From contig JAEWSJ010000030.1 of the NCBI GenBank assembly GCA_023398335.1, positions 1 through 58,665 of the forward strand: DNA of 58,665 nucleotides, read 5' to 3'. The notes beneath the pieces were generated by a model. That model saw nothing but the letters and a program-made list of their open reading frames with translations, was not told where the DNA came from and did not search any database. The translations under genes were made by a program, and so were the position numbers. Source of the stretch: Bacillota bacterium. GTDB lineage: Bacteria; Bacillota_I; Bacilli_A; RFN20; CAG-288. Of this stretch, positions 8,801 through 16,825 are shown in pieces; positions within the stretch are counted from its first letter, which is position 1; every line of letters starts with the position of its first letter.

Positions 8801-10250
8801 CATTATGTGCAACTAAAACTGAATCGCCAATAAATTCAACGATGTCTTTCAAAGCTTTTTTAATTGATTTGCCATTCTTAACATCGGCATCTGTAATATG
8901 CGTAAGACTAGTGGTAACTGGAGAAAGCGGCATATCTGGATTGATGAAAAAATCCACTTCATCAATAACATTACCTTTGGAGTATTTTGTAGCTCCGAAT
9001 TCAATAATTCGGTCATATCTTGATGATAGGCCGGTCGTTTCTAAATCGAATACAACATAAGTAGAATCCTTAATTAAATCATCCGAAGGATTATATATAT
9101 TATTTAAATGACGATCAACGACATATAACTCACACCCATATAAAACCTTGAGGCCATATTTTTTACCCAATTCAGCAGCTTGTGGGAAAGCTTGAACACA
9201 ACCATGATCAGTAACAGCGATACTATTCCATCCCCAGCGATGTGCGGCTTCAAAATAACTTGGTATTTCACCGACAGCGTCCATTGCGGACATCTTAGTA
9301 TGAAGATGTAATTCTGTTCTTTTTTCGCCTTCATAAGTATCTTCTCTTAATGGTAATGGAGGAAGTTTAGTTAATGAACTTACATCAATTACAGTTTGTT
9401 TATTATATTCATCGTATTTCACTTCGCCACGGATTTTTACTAAATCACCTTCTTGAATTGAATCAAGAACATCACGCGTAAATCTCTTACCCTCAAACAA
9501 ATTTGAGGTGATGGAATAAGTGTTATCCGTATATGAAATGATGACTAATTTCTTAGTCTTATTCTTAATATCTCTTTCTTCTCTCTTAAATATTTTGCCT
9601 TGAACTTCAACTCTTTTTAAACCAATAATATCTTTTAACTGGCACGGAATATAAGTTCTGTCCAGCATGGCTTGCTCTTCTCTTTTTTTATTAAATTCAG
9701 CTGACATCTTCACTTGCTTCATAGTTTCTTGACGATATAATTCATCGATTTCTTCTGAATTAGTCTCAATCTGTTCATCGTTTTTTAAGCGAATCAAAAA
9801 GACTTGATAACCTAGAGATATCTTCGAAATAAACGTTTGTAAACGAACTGCGCTCTTTTTTAAATCTTCAATGTTAAAACTAGATACATAATCGATGTAT
9901 ATGCATCTTTCATTATCAACTATCTTGTAACTTCCAAGATCGTAATAATCATGTGCATCTAAATAATCATCCACAATTTTTCTTACAATGTTATTATCAA
10001 TGCATTTTTTATAACTGAAAGTTAAATCACTGACAAAATATTCCGGGTCATTTTTTTCAAAATAATCGATACACGAAAATAGATCTTTATAGGCTTCGTA
10101 TGTCATAACTTGGTTTAAGACCCAGGTAGCTTTAAAACGGTTGCTTCCTTTTGAGGACTCAACATCAACGAAAAGTGAATCTTCGTATTCCAAATAAAAC
10201 TTTGGATCAACTTTCATTTTCACTAAATATCGTTTTACAATGCCATCCAT
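5898..10250 (-). CDS. polC: DNA polymerase III, alpha subunit PolC type
   Basis: The 1450-residue enzyme is the replicative polymerase with built-in proofreading found in low-GC Gram-positives. Domains in order: PolC N-terminal region (1-200), OB fold (about 205-295), first PHP part (RTELHLHTKMSAMD near 312), DEDD exonuclease inserted in PHP (FDLETTGLSSRYDRIIEFG near 402), second PHP part, zinc-knuckle cysteines (CPHC and CPVC near 905-935), palm with PDIDLNF near 965, and a C-terminal helix-hairpin-helix region. The length is standard. The start is preceded by only a weak ribosome site; a short CAAGT/ACTTG inverted repeat lies there instead. In Bacillus proS separates rseP and polC, but it is absent here. 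Confidence 0.98.
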   Translation of the reverse strand: MDGIVKRYLVKMKVDPKFYLEYEDSLFVDVESSKGSNRFKATWVLNQVMTYEAYKDLFSCIDYFEKNDPEYFVSDLTFSYKKCIDNNIVRKIVDDYLDAHDYYDLGSYKIVDNERCIYIDYVSSFNIEDLKKSAVRLQTFISKISLGYQVFLIRLKNDEQIETNSEEIDELYRQETMKQVKMSAEFNKKREEQAMLDRTYIPCQLKDIIGLKRVEVQGKIFKREERDIKNKTKKLVIISYTDNTYSITSNLFEGKRFTRDVLDSIQEGDLVKIRGEVKYDEYNKQTVIDVSSLTKLPPLPLREDTYEGEKRTELHLHTKMSAMDAVGEIPSYFEAAHRWGWNSIAVTDHGCVQAFPQAAELGKKYGLKVLYGCELYVVDRHLNNIYNPSDDLIKDSTYVVFDLETTGLSSRYDRIIEFGATKYSKGNVIDEVDFFINPDMPLSPVTTSLTHITDADVKNGKSIKKALKDIVEFIGDSVLVAHNAIFDFGFLNEALRNNNMPELANPVVDTLPLSRYFFPDNRSHTLGAICRVLGVTYDETSAHRAVYDAQVLLGVWEAMETKLLNMDINFKHRDLDSLSSPEVLMNARPFHVTCYAKNQDGLKDLFKIISTSNIDTFKDVPRVPRAVLESYRANLILGSACGNSEVFDTCMTKSEKQTIDKMKFYDFIEVQPPANYSYLVNDGQVSNMNMVKHIIVDMIDAAKKAGKLVCATSDCHYLEESDKIYRDVYVFAKGLKGVRHPLNPFRRDKMKYYENPDQHLRTTDEMVKEFEFLGNEDEIKEIVITNPHRVVAMTEVINPIKDKLYTPTIQDCDKKLVERVYKKAHEWYGDPLPKEIDERLKAELAGIGANNYYVIYYIASELVGQANKDGYIVGSRGSVGSSLVATMASITEVNPLPPHYRCPHCKHLEWADPVKYASGFDLEDKVCPVCGTPLIHDGQNIPFATFLGFHAEKVPDIDLNFPPDYQAHAHDLTKVLLGKGNVYKAGTIESVAEKNAIGYAKGYFESLEMHPELNVHAQDISQAELERIAIGCQGVKRTTGQHPGGIIVIPEGMSVYDFTPIQYPADKPDSSWKTTHFDFHSIHDNVLKLDLLGHVDPMALRMMSQFADMPIDKIPLNDKDVMSLFTSPDALKLKYNDLNLKLGTLGMPEFGTNFVMNLLSETKPHTFGDLLIISGLSHGTNVYAGNQDALIKNNVTDLRGCIGCRDDIMTGLHDNYGIDYSDSFQIMELVRKNNFTKPKNAEKREKYEKLMREHKVPEYYIDSCCKIQYLFPRGHAVAYCMMGVRVGWFKVHRPLAFYATYFTCRADQFDIKVMCKGRFAIINKIKEFNDQVEATRKKLSATEQDLMLVLNMVLEMYDRGIKFDNISIDKSDSVKFKIDYENNAIIPPFTTISGLGESVAESIVEARNIRKFSSIEDLVERTRLSLQRATELKELGALGDLPPSDQMTLF

Positions 10251-10295
10251 TTATCTATAAACAAGTAATTACACTTGCCCTTTCTAACAAAACAT

Positions 10296-11597
10296 TTATA
10301 TTGCTGGAGCAATAATATCTTTTATAAGTAACACAATTGAGAGACCAATTAATAAGAACAAACCAATCATTGAAACAATGTTTTTGGCCTTAGAAGGTAT
10401 CTCTTTTCTTGTAACTCCTTCAACCGAAGTAACAAGTATTTGCCATCCATCCAATCCTGGGAAAGGAAGAAGATTCATAATTCCTAAGTTAACTGATATA
10501 AAGCCCCATATTGATAAAACTGAAGAGAGACCATTTTCAACCGCCATCGAAGAAACTTTGAAAATTGAAATAATACCACCGGCACCAGCCCAACCCTCAG
10601 GAGTAAACAACATACCAATACCAACAAAGATTGCGGAACAGGAATAAACCCATTGATTCCATGCCATACCGAAAGCTTTAACAAATCCATATGTAACTTG
10701 ATGAGTTGAAATAGACACACCTAAATAATTAAAGGAAAGAATCTCAGTTCCTGCAGATTTTACGAAGATAGAAGAAGTCTTTACTTCTTTATATTGACTG
10801 ATCTTCGCTTTATCAAAAGAGCCTTCAATACCATTGGTATATGTCTTTCCATCTTTTTCATAAGTAATATAAACTAAACGATAATCCGCTTCTGCTTTAG
10901 GTTTATAGTCAATATAAACAACATTTTCCGATGTTGATTTTTCAACATCAACATAACGGCAAGATAAAACATTTGAAATTGCACTATTGTAATTAAGATA
11001 AGTTATCTCGTTGCTATTTTGGAATGCATAACGTGAAACTTGTGCATTAAGTAATTCTTTCGTCCCACCATCAGAATAATAGAAAATTTGCGATATTTCT
11101 TTAATAGGATCATCCGATGTAATAAAACCGGCTTTAGATAAAATACCATCTGATGCAACATTTACTTTAGTTGAAGTATATTCAGCGATATTTTGAGGAA
11201 CGGCAGCATAATTAATAAAATAAACCACATAGCCTAAAATAAAGTTTAAGAATACTCCAGCTCCCATGATGATAATACGTTTCCATCTTGCAATACCTTC
11301 GATGGTTCTTTCTCGAGGCACAACAACATCAATAGGTGAATCTTTTTCACTCTCATCCATGTCTTCACCCGCCATTGATACATAACCACCTAATGGAATA
11401 GCACGAATGGAGAATGTTGTTTCGCCACCTTTTCTCTTATGCTTAAATAAAGCTGGTCCCATACCAACGCTAAATTCATAACAATAAACTTTAAAGATCT
11501 TTGCGGTTGTTAAATGCCCTGCTTCATGAATAACAATAAGAGTGCCTAACGCAATAATAAAAATAACAATATTTAACAATGTGCTCCAAAATCCCAT
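10296..11597 (-). CDS. rseP: Site-2 intramembrane zinc protease (RseP/RasP family)
   Basis: The 433-residue membrane protease cleaves membrane-bound anti-sigma factors and leftover signal peptides inside the bilayer. The first span carries the zinc site HEAGH (about 24-28). The other active-site element is the NLLPFPGLDGWQ segment (about 377-388) in a C-terminal span. Between them is the outer PDZ-containing region (about 130-300), which is longer and less conserved than in Bacillus RasP. It sits between dxr (14 bases) and polC (45 bases), the standard Firmicutes place. Confidence 0.93.
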   Translation of the reverse strand: MGFWSTLLNIVIFIIALGTLIVIHEAGHLTTAKIFKVYCYEFSVGMGPALFKHKRKGGETTFSIRAIPLGGYVSMAGEDMDESEKDSPIDVVVPRERTIEGIARWKRIIIMGAGVFLNFILGYVVYFINYAAVPQNIAEYTSTKVNVASDGILSKAGFITSDDPIKEISQIFYYSDGGTKELLNAQVSRYAFQNSNEITYLNYNSAISNVLSCRYVDVEKSTSENVVYIDYKPKAEADYRLVYITYEKDGKTYTNGIEGSFDKAKISQYKEVKTSSIFVKSAGTEILSFNYLGVSISTHQVTYGFVKAFGMAWNQWVYSCSAIFVGIGMLFTPEGWAGAGGIISIFKVSSMAVENGLSSVLSIWGFISVNLGIMNLLPFPGLDGWQILVTSVEGVTRKEIPSKAKNIVSMIGLFLLIGLSIVLLIKDIIAPAI

Positions 11598-11611
11598 AAT
11601 ATACTTTCTCC

Positions 11612-12769
11612 TTACTTCGACAACAAATAATATCGCGCAATAATTCGTGCTTTTTTATCAACATCCATAATATCTTTTTCACTCGGAAAAGATATGTTGA
11701 TCATCTTATTTTTAACAAGATATTCTATCGCTTTTTCCATTTCAAGATAGGTAAGTTTCCCTTTTATCATCTGCGAGATAACTTCTTCATCCACCGCATT
11801 AAGGAACGCCATCGAAGTGCCACCTAACTTGAATGTATCTAATACTAACTTAAATAGGGGATATCTTTCAATATTAAATTCTCTAAAATTTATGGAACAC
11901 TTACGATTGAATAAAACTTCTTTATAGTCCGCTTTAACTCGACGTGTCTCATTTAACGCATATGAAATTGCTACTTTCATATCGGAAGGACCAACTTCAA
12001 ATAAATATGAATTATCATTGAACAAAAGAGCAGAATGGACCAGTGACTCATCGTTAATAAGTACATCGATCATATCAATGCTTATATCGAATAAATATGA
12101 AGCCTCAATAAATTCAAAACCTTTGTTAACCATGGTTGCTGAATCAATTGTAATTCTATGTCCCATAGACCATGTTGGATGATGTAAAACATCACTCAAA
12201 GTAACATCCTTCAGTTTAGTTAACGGATAATCACGTAAAGACCCGCCAGAAGCAGTAATAATTACTTTTTGTATTTCTTCGCGAGAAGCGTGCTTAAAAA
12301 GTTTACTTAACGCAACATGTTCCGAATCAATCGGGTACATTTTTCCTTTACCGGAAACTAAAACTTTTTTAATTAACTCTCCTCCGATAACAAGAGATTC
12401 TTTATTAGCTAAACATAAAGTTTTATTATTCTTTAAAACTTCTAAAGAAGGAATAAATCCCGCTGAGCCAACTAAGCTATTAACTACTTTATCGTATTCA
12501 ACTTCATGAACTAAACGTATATTACATTCTTCGCCACTAAAAACAACATATTGTGGATGAGATAAAGAAAATTGATCAGCTATTTCTTTATCTTCAATTC
12601 CAACACATTTTAAATATGGAAGATATTTAATATAATTCTCAAGCACTTCAACGCGTTTTGAAAAAGAGACTCCAACAATATGAAAACGATCTTTTTCTGT
12701 CTCACATAATTCAATACATTGAGTACCTATGGATCCAGTTGCGCCTAAAAGCAAAATCTTTTCGATCAT
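11612..12769 (-). CDS. dxr: 1-deoxy-D-xylulose 5-phosphate reductoisomerase
   Basis: Dxr makes 2-C-methyl-D-erythritol 4-phosphate, the first committed step of the MEP isoprenoid pathway, using NADPH. Visible are the nucleotide-binding GATGSIGTQ near the N-terminus, NKESLVIGGELI, the metal and substrate segment PIDSEHVAL, the flexible-loop region ASGGSLRDYP, and HHPTWSMGHRITIDSATM. I start it at 12769 (385 residues, normal size), where its ATG overlaps the cdsA TGA in an ATGA; a start five codons upstream is possible but has no ribosome site. It supplies precursors used by UppS in the same operon. Confidence 0.96.
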   Translation of the reverse strand: MIEKILLLGATGSIGTQCIELCETEKDRFHIVGVSFSKRVEVLENYIKYLPYLKCVGIEDKEIADQFSLSHPQYVVFSGEECNIRLVHEVEYDKVVNSLVGSAGFIPSLEVLKNNKTLCLANKESLVIGGELIKKVLVSGKGKMYPIDSEHVALSKLFKHASREEIQKVIITASGGSLRDYPLTKLKDVTLSDVLHHPTWSMGHRITIDSATMVNKGFEFIEASYLFDISIDMIDVLINDESLVHSALLFNDNSYLFEVGPSDMKVAISYALNETRRVKADYKEVLFNRKCSINFREFNIERYPLFKLVLDTFKLGGTSMAFLNAVDEEVISQMIKGKLTYLEMEKAIEYLVKNKMINISFPSEKDIMDVDKKARIIARYYLLSK

Positions 12770-13731
12770 GCTAAGAAATTCCAATTATGACAAATGAAAA
12801 TAATAAGGACCGCTACACAAGCACATGAGAATGATAAAGAATCAATACGATCTAGTACGCCACCATGTCCAGGGAATATTCTTCCAAAATCTTTTATTGC
12901 GTAAGTTCTCTTAATTGCTGAGAAAATTAAATCACCAAAATTAGCGCATAAAGGCATAATTAATGATAAAAGTAATATCCACCACCAGCTGTTACCATCA
13001 AAGTCTAAATAACCTTTTAATAAAGGCGCACCTAAACTATTGCATACCGCTGCAAAGCCAAAGGAAAAAATTACAGAGAAGACTACACCTCCAGCAAAAC
13101 CTTCCCAAGTTTTATGTGGTGATATACGTGGAGCCATCTTATGTTTACCAAAGAACACTCCGACAAAGTACGCTCCAATATCAGTCATATAAGTACCTGT
13201 TAAGACATAGAAGAATAACAAGGATGATTGTGGGTTATTCCAGCCGTAGAATTTATCTTGGCATGGATAATAACGTAAAAATAACAAGGCTGATATCGCA
13301 ATAGCAAAATAGATACCGATGGTAAAGAGATAAGAAGCGTCTTGAACAGTAAACTTCTCAGTAAATAAACAAACTATAAATAAAAACAAGAAATAAGTAA
13401 TAATACCTACAGTTGAGAAATTCACCGTTTCCATATTTAAGAAAAAAGAATGTTCTCCAACTTGAATCGCCAATAGATATGGCTTGATAAACTGCCAAAG
13501 AATAAAAGACAAAACAAATGAATAAGCAACGATATAAATAAATATATTGTATCTGTTCTTATTTGGAGCTTTAACAAATTCATGAATTCCAACAATAGCT
13601 AAAAACATGATCACAGCAAAAAAATACCACGTTCCAAATATTGTTGAAGGAAATCCAACAAGAGCAATGACAATAGCTGTAATAATTCTTGTGCTCATTG
13701 AGTGTCTTGAGCTAGATGATAACTCATTCAT
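12766..13731 (-). CDS. cdsA: Phosphatidate cytidylyltransferase
   Basis: CdsA makes CDP-diacylglycerol, the precursor of acidic phospholipids. The 321-residue protein has about eight membrane spans. It ends with the family signature: SPHKTWEGFAGGV near 203, then GDLIFSAIKRTYAIKDFGRIFPGHGGVLDRIDS (about 265-297), which holds the metal-binding residues. The start at 13731 overlaps uppS by 8 bases and has a GGTGGG site 8 bases upstream. An inner ATG (MSTRIITAI) lines up better with some relatives but lacks a ribosome site. The stop is TGA. It is somewhat longer than the 265-residue Bacillus protein. Confidence 0.95.
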   Translation of the reverse strand: MNELSSSSRHSMSTRIITAIVIALVGFPSTIFGTWYFFAVIMFLAIVGIHEFVKAPNKNRYNIFIYIVAYSFVLSFILWQFIKPYLLAIQVGEHSFFLNMETVNFSTVGIITYFLFLFIVCLFTEKFTVQDASYLFTIGIYFAIAISALLFLRYYPCQDKFYGWNNPQSSLLFFYVLTGTYMTDIGAYFVGVFFGKHKMAPRISPHKTWEGFAGGVVFSVIFSFGFAAVCNSLGAPLLKGYLDFDGNSWWWILLLSLIMPLCANFGDLIFSAIKRTYAIKDFGRIFPGHGGVLDRIDSLSFSCACVAVLIIFICHNWNFLA

Positions 13732-14476
13732 TTTTTAACCCACCAAATCTTCTATTTCTGCTTTCGTATTCTTTCAAACACTTTATTAAGTCTTCTTTAG
13801 TAAAGGAAGGCCAATAAGTTTCTGTGAATATAAGTTCTGAATATGCGAGTTCATAAAGAATACAATTGGATATTCTTTCTTCACCACTTGTTCTAATTAG
13901 TAAATCAACATCAACTAAAGATGAATTATAGAGATTCTTACTGAAATATTTTTCATCAATCGAATCTAAATCAATTTTATTATTTTTATAGTCTTCCGCA
14001 ATGCGTTTGGCAGCGTAGACGATTTCTCTTCTTCCACCGTAATTAAATAAGACATTAAATACGTGGTTCTTTCCATCTTTTGTTTCTTCAACCGCTTTAT
14101 TAATCGTAGATAATACATCTTCTGGGATACGAGAATCAGTTAAATCACCTGATACAATGACTTGGACTCCTTTTTCCTTAAATTCATCAATATTATCTTC
14201 GAAAAATACTTTAAGCAAATTAAACAAATAACTGATTTCATGTTCAGGTCTATTCCAATTTTCCGTTGAAAACACGAATAATGAACAAGCGAAAATATTA
14301 AAATCATCAAAACATGAATCAACGATTTTTTTTACATTTTTAACACCAGCTTTATGACCCATACTTCGTGGAAGAAGTCGCTGTTTAGCCCATCTTCCAT
14401 TTCCATCCATGATAAAAGCAATATGTTTTAATGGTTTTGTTAATTGATAAACTTCTTCTTCATTTTTTTTCGACAT
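13724..14476 (-). CDS. uppS: Undecaprenyl diphosphate synthase
   Basis: UppS condenses isopentenyl diphosphate units into the C55 carrier for peptidoglycan and surface glycans. The 250-residue cis-prenyltransferase shows the diagnostic HIAFIMDGNGRWAKQR block with the Mg-binding Asp, FSTENWNRP (about 77-85), and a C-terminal LIRTSGEERISN segment with the Arg and Ser residues that hold the diphosphate. It begins 6 bases after frr with almost no ribosome site, so translation is probably coupled to frr. Its presence together with the MBOAT and SGNH genes argues that this organism makes a wall or surface polymer. Confidence 0.97.
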   Translation of the reverse strand: MSKKNEEEVYQLTKPLKHIAFIMDGNGRWAKQRLLPRSMGHKAGVKNVKKIVDSCFDDFNIFACSLFVFSTENWNRPEHEISYLFNLLKVFFEDNIDEFKEKGVQVIVSGDLTDSRIPEDVLSTINKAVEETKDGKNHVFNVLFNYGGRREIVYAAKRIAEDYKNNKIDLDSIDEKYFSKNLYNSSLVDVDLLIRTSGEERISNCILYELAYSELIFTETYWPSFTKEDLIKCLKEYESRNRRFGGLKNE

Positions 14477-14482
14477 AATTAA

Positions 14483-15028
14483 TTAAAGGGTTAATAACTC
14501 TTTTTCCTTTGTCGCAAAAATTGTATCTACTAATTTGTTGTACTTATCTGTCTCTTTTTGAACATCAGCTTGCAATGTTTGAGAAAGATCCTTACTCATT
14601 TCTTTATCTTTTTTAATTAAATCAATAATATCACGACGAATATTACGAATAGCAATCTTGCCTTCGTCACAATATTCTTTAGCTTGCTTAACGAATTCCT
14701 TTCTTCTTTCACCTGTAAGTTGTGGGAAATTCAATCTAATTTGAATACCATCAACAATTGGGTTAATTCCTAATTCAGAATCTCCAATAGCACCTAAAAT
14801 AAGTTTGACACAAGTTGGGTCAAATGGTTTGATGATAAGTTGAGTTGCACTTGGACAAGTAATAGAAGCAACGTTCTTTATTGGAGTCATTTCTCCATAA
14901 TAATTAATTAAAATCTTATCAAGAACATTTGGTGAAACTGATCCTGATCTAATAGTGGATAAACTTTGCTTTAAACTTTCAATAGCCTTATCCATTTTGT
15001 GTTGACATTGTTGTACTAATTCTTCCAT
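14483..15028 (-). CDS. frr: Ribosome recycling factor
   Basis: The 181-residue protein splits post-termination ribosomes together with EF-G. It has the normal three-helix bundle plus small domain: the MDKAIESLKQSLSTIRSGSV opening, the PSATQLIIKPFD segment near 80, and the LTGERRKEFVKQAKEYCDEGKIAIRNIRRD motif at about 113-142. A good AAGGAG ribosome site precedes it, 20 bases after pyrH. Gene order and length are standard. Confidence 0.97.
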   Translation of the reverse strand: MEELVQQCQHKMDKAIESLKQSLSTIRSGSVSPNVLDKILINYYGEMTPIKNVASITCPSATQLIIKPFDPTCVKLILGAIGDSELGINPIVDGIQIRLNFPQLTGERRKEFVKQAKEYCDEGKIAIRNIRRDIIDLIKKDKEMSKDLSQTLQADVQKETDKYNKLVDTIFATKEKELLTL

Positions 15029-15048
15029 ATTTATTTTCTCCTTTTTAA

Positions 15049-15762
15049 TTACTTTCTAATAGTAGTTCCGATATCTTGTCCTTCAATAACTGCAGCGAAA
15101 TTATTTAAATTCGCCATATTGAAGACCCTAATTTCAATGTTTGATTCTTTAAGTAAAGATACTGCTGTAGTATCCATAACTTGAAGATCTTTACTTAATA
15201 ATTCTCTATAAGTTATTTCTTTAATAAGTTTAGCGTCTTTAACTACACGTGGATCTGCATCCATAACACCTTCGACGCCGTTCTTTGCCATTAATATAGC
15301 ATCGCAATTCATTTCTTTTGCTCTTAAAGCAGCACAGGTATCAGTAGTAAAGAAAGGATTTCCTGTTCCGCCAACAAAGATTGTAACGCGTCCTTTTTGT
15401 AAATGTCTTAACGCTCTTTTTTGAATAAATGGTTCAGCTACTTGCGGGGCGTTAATCGCTGTCATTACTCTCGATTCAACACCAATTTGTTCCAACGACG
15501 AACTAATTGCAAGTCCGTTAATTATTGTTCCTAACATTCCCATATAATCAGCTGTTGCAGCTTCAATACCGATGGTCGAAGATAACTTGCCTCTCCAAAT
15601 ATTACCAGCGCCAACGACGATACAAATATCAATTCCAAGATCCTTTATCTTCTTAATTGCTTGTGCAATTTGAGCTAGCAATTTAGCATCGAATATTTGC
15701 TTATCTTCATCATCTTTTAAGGCTTCGCCAGATAGTTTTACAAGTACTCGCTTATATTTCAT
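15049..15762 (-). CDS. pyrH: UMP kinase
   Basis: The 237-residue hexameric kinase phosphorylates UMP with ATP in pyrimidine synthesis. The amino-acid-kinase fold is clear: KRVLVKLSGEALKD at the start, VVGAGNIWRG (about 45-54), the UMP-binding TADYMGMLGTIING (about 69-82), and GGTGNPFFTTDTCAALRA near 130-147 followed by the D-G-V-M-D-A-D-P segment. It is the first gene of the long operon that runs to pepF, with its own promoter just upstream and an AAAGGG ribosome site. It is separated from tsf by a terminator. Confidence 0.97.
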   Translation of the reverse strand: MKYKRVLVKLSGEALKDDEDKQIFDAKLLAQIAQAIKKIKDLGIDICIVVGAGNIWRGKLSSTIGIEAATADYMGMLGTIINGLAISSSLEQIGVESRVMTAINAPQVAEPFIQKRALRHLQKGRVTIFVGGTGNPFFTTDTCAALRAKEMNCDAILMAKNGVEGVMDADPRVVKDAKLIKEITYRELLSKDLQVMDTTAVSLLKESNIEIRVFNMANLNNFAAVIEGQDIGTTIRK

Positions 15763-15797
15763 ACTATATCCCTTTCTTGTTTTATCGCTTCTTATAA

Positions 15798-15806
15798 ATT
15801 ATATCA
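15798..15806 (-). promoter_or_regulatory. Extended -10 promoter of the pyrH-pepF operon
   Basis: The minus strand reads TGATATAAT: a perfect TATAAT at 15798-15803 preceded by the TGn extension. It is about 40 bases before the pyrH start. The -35 region is poor, as is usual for extended -10 promoters. The rest of the 15763-15897 gap is AT-rich and holds nothing else I can name. Confidence 0.6.
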
Positions 15807-15897
15807 TAGATATAATTATTTTTTTCATAAATATATTTGTTTAAAAAACATATGATATTTTTTAAAAATACAGTAGCAATTTTGTTGCGAAAATGTA

Positions 15898-15924
15898 GCA
15901 AAAAAGAGCGATTGCTCGCTCTTT
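15898..15924 (-). terminator. Intrinsic terminator after tsf
   Basis: A 9-bp perfect stem (AAAGAGCGA / TCGCTCTTT) with a four-base loop is followed by TTTTTT on the minus strand. It separates rpsB-tsf from the pyrH operon. Confidence 0.9.
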
Positions 15925-15940
15925 AAATTTCAAAGTAAAA

Positions 15941-16825
15941 TTACTTCATTTGTTCGGCGACTTCTTTTGCAAAATCGTCTTGACGTTTTTCAATACCTTC
16001 ACCAACTTGGTATCTGACAAACTTAACAATAGAAGCTTTGTTTTCTTTACAAGCTTGTTCAACTGTTAATTCTGGATTGATAACAAATTCTTGTGATAAT
16101 AAGACTTGTGAAGCAAAGTGTTTTTGAACTCTACCTTCAAGAATTTTTTCTTGAATAGCAGCTGGTTTTTTACCGAAAGAAGGATCGTCTTTGCTGGATT
16201 CAGCTTGTAAGACTCTTTCTTTTTCGATTTCATCAGCTGGAATTTCACTTGCATTTAAGTATGTTGGAGCATTAGCAGCAACAGACATAGCTATTTGTTT
16301 TGCAAAAGCTGCATCACCTTTAACGATTGTTAAAGCAGCAATTTTGCCCTTCATGTGTAAATAACTACCGAAAGTTTCGTCATCAGCTTTAGCAACGATG
16401 ACAAATCTTCTTAAATCAAGTTTTTCACCAAGCTTAACGGTTGCATCAACGAATAATTGATTGATTGTTTGACCATTAGCTGTTTTACATGCTTTTAATT
16501 CATCAATTGTAGAAGGCTTATTGGCTAAAGTAGCTTCTCCAACTGCGTTAATTAAAGCGATGAAAGGATCGGAATTAGCAACGAAATCTGTTTCGCAGTT
16601 AATTTCAACAATAGCAGCATCGTTACCGTCAATTTTAATGGTACTTAAACCTTCAGCGGCAATACGTGTAGCCTTTTTAGCTTGCTTTGCAATACCTTTT
16701 TCACGTAACCAAGCGATTGATTTCTCAATGTCGTTTCCGTTTTCGACTAAGGCGTGCTTGCAATCCATCATACCGGCACCGGTACGATCTCTTAATACTT
16801 TAATTAATTCAATTAATTCTGACAT
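15941..16825 (-). CDS. tsf: Elongation factor Ts
   Basis: EF-Ts (294 residues) recycles EF-Tu by releasing GDP. The N-terminal UBA-like domain contains the signature LRDRTGAGMMDCKHAL (about 11-26). The core segment EINCETDFVA (about 75-84) touches the EF-Tu nucleotide domain. The length is typical for Bacilli. Its ATG overlaps the last base of the rpsB TAA, so the two are translated in step. The ribosome site must lie inside the end of rpsB. Confidence 0.97.
   Translation of the reverse strand: MSELIELIKVLRDRTGAGMMDCKHALVENGNDIEKSIAWLREKGIAKQAKKATRIAAEGLSTIKIDGNDAAIVEINCETDFVANSDPFIALINAVGEATLANKPSTIDELKACKTANGQTINQLFVDATVKLGEKLDLRRFVIVAKADDETFGSYLHMKGKIAALTIVKGDAAFAKQIAMSVAANAPTYLNASEIPADEIEKERVLQAESSKDDPSFGKKPAAIQEKILEGRVQKHFASQVLLSQEFVINPELTVEQACKENKASIVKFVRYQVGEGIEKRQDDFAKEVAEQMK

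Noticed and set aside
8755..9060. Open frame of 101 codons on the plus strand inside polC, and similar plus-strand frames at 17138-17500, 25009-25371 and 53510-53881
   Set aside because: They lie opposite well-conserved coding sequence, lack ribosome sites, and show no family features; they are shadows of real genes.
10251..10295. CAAGT/ACTTG inverted repeat before polC as a terminator or operator
   Set aside because: Five-base arms and no T run; too weak to support a function.
2277..14476. Possible Mycoplasma/Spiroplasma-type code with UGA as Trp, suggested by the low GC and lineage
   Set aside because: TGA ends the ABC ATPase (2277), cdsA (12766) and uppS (13724) genes at natural protein ends and in tight overlaps, and Trp is TGG in all proteins checked.
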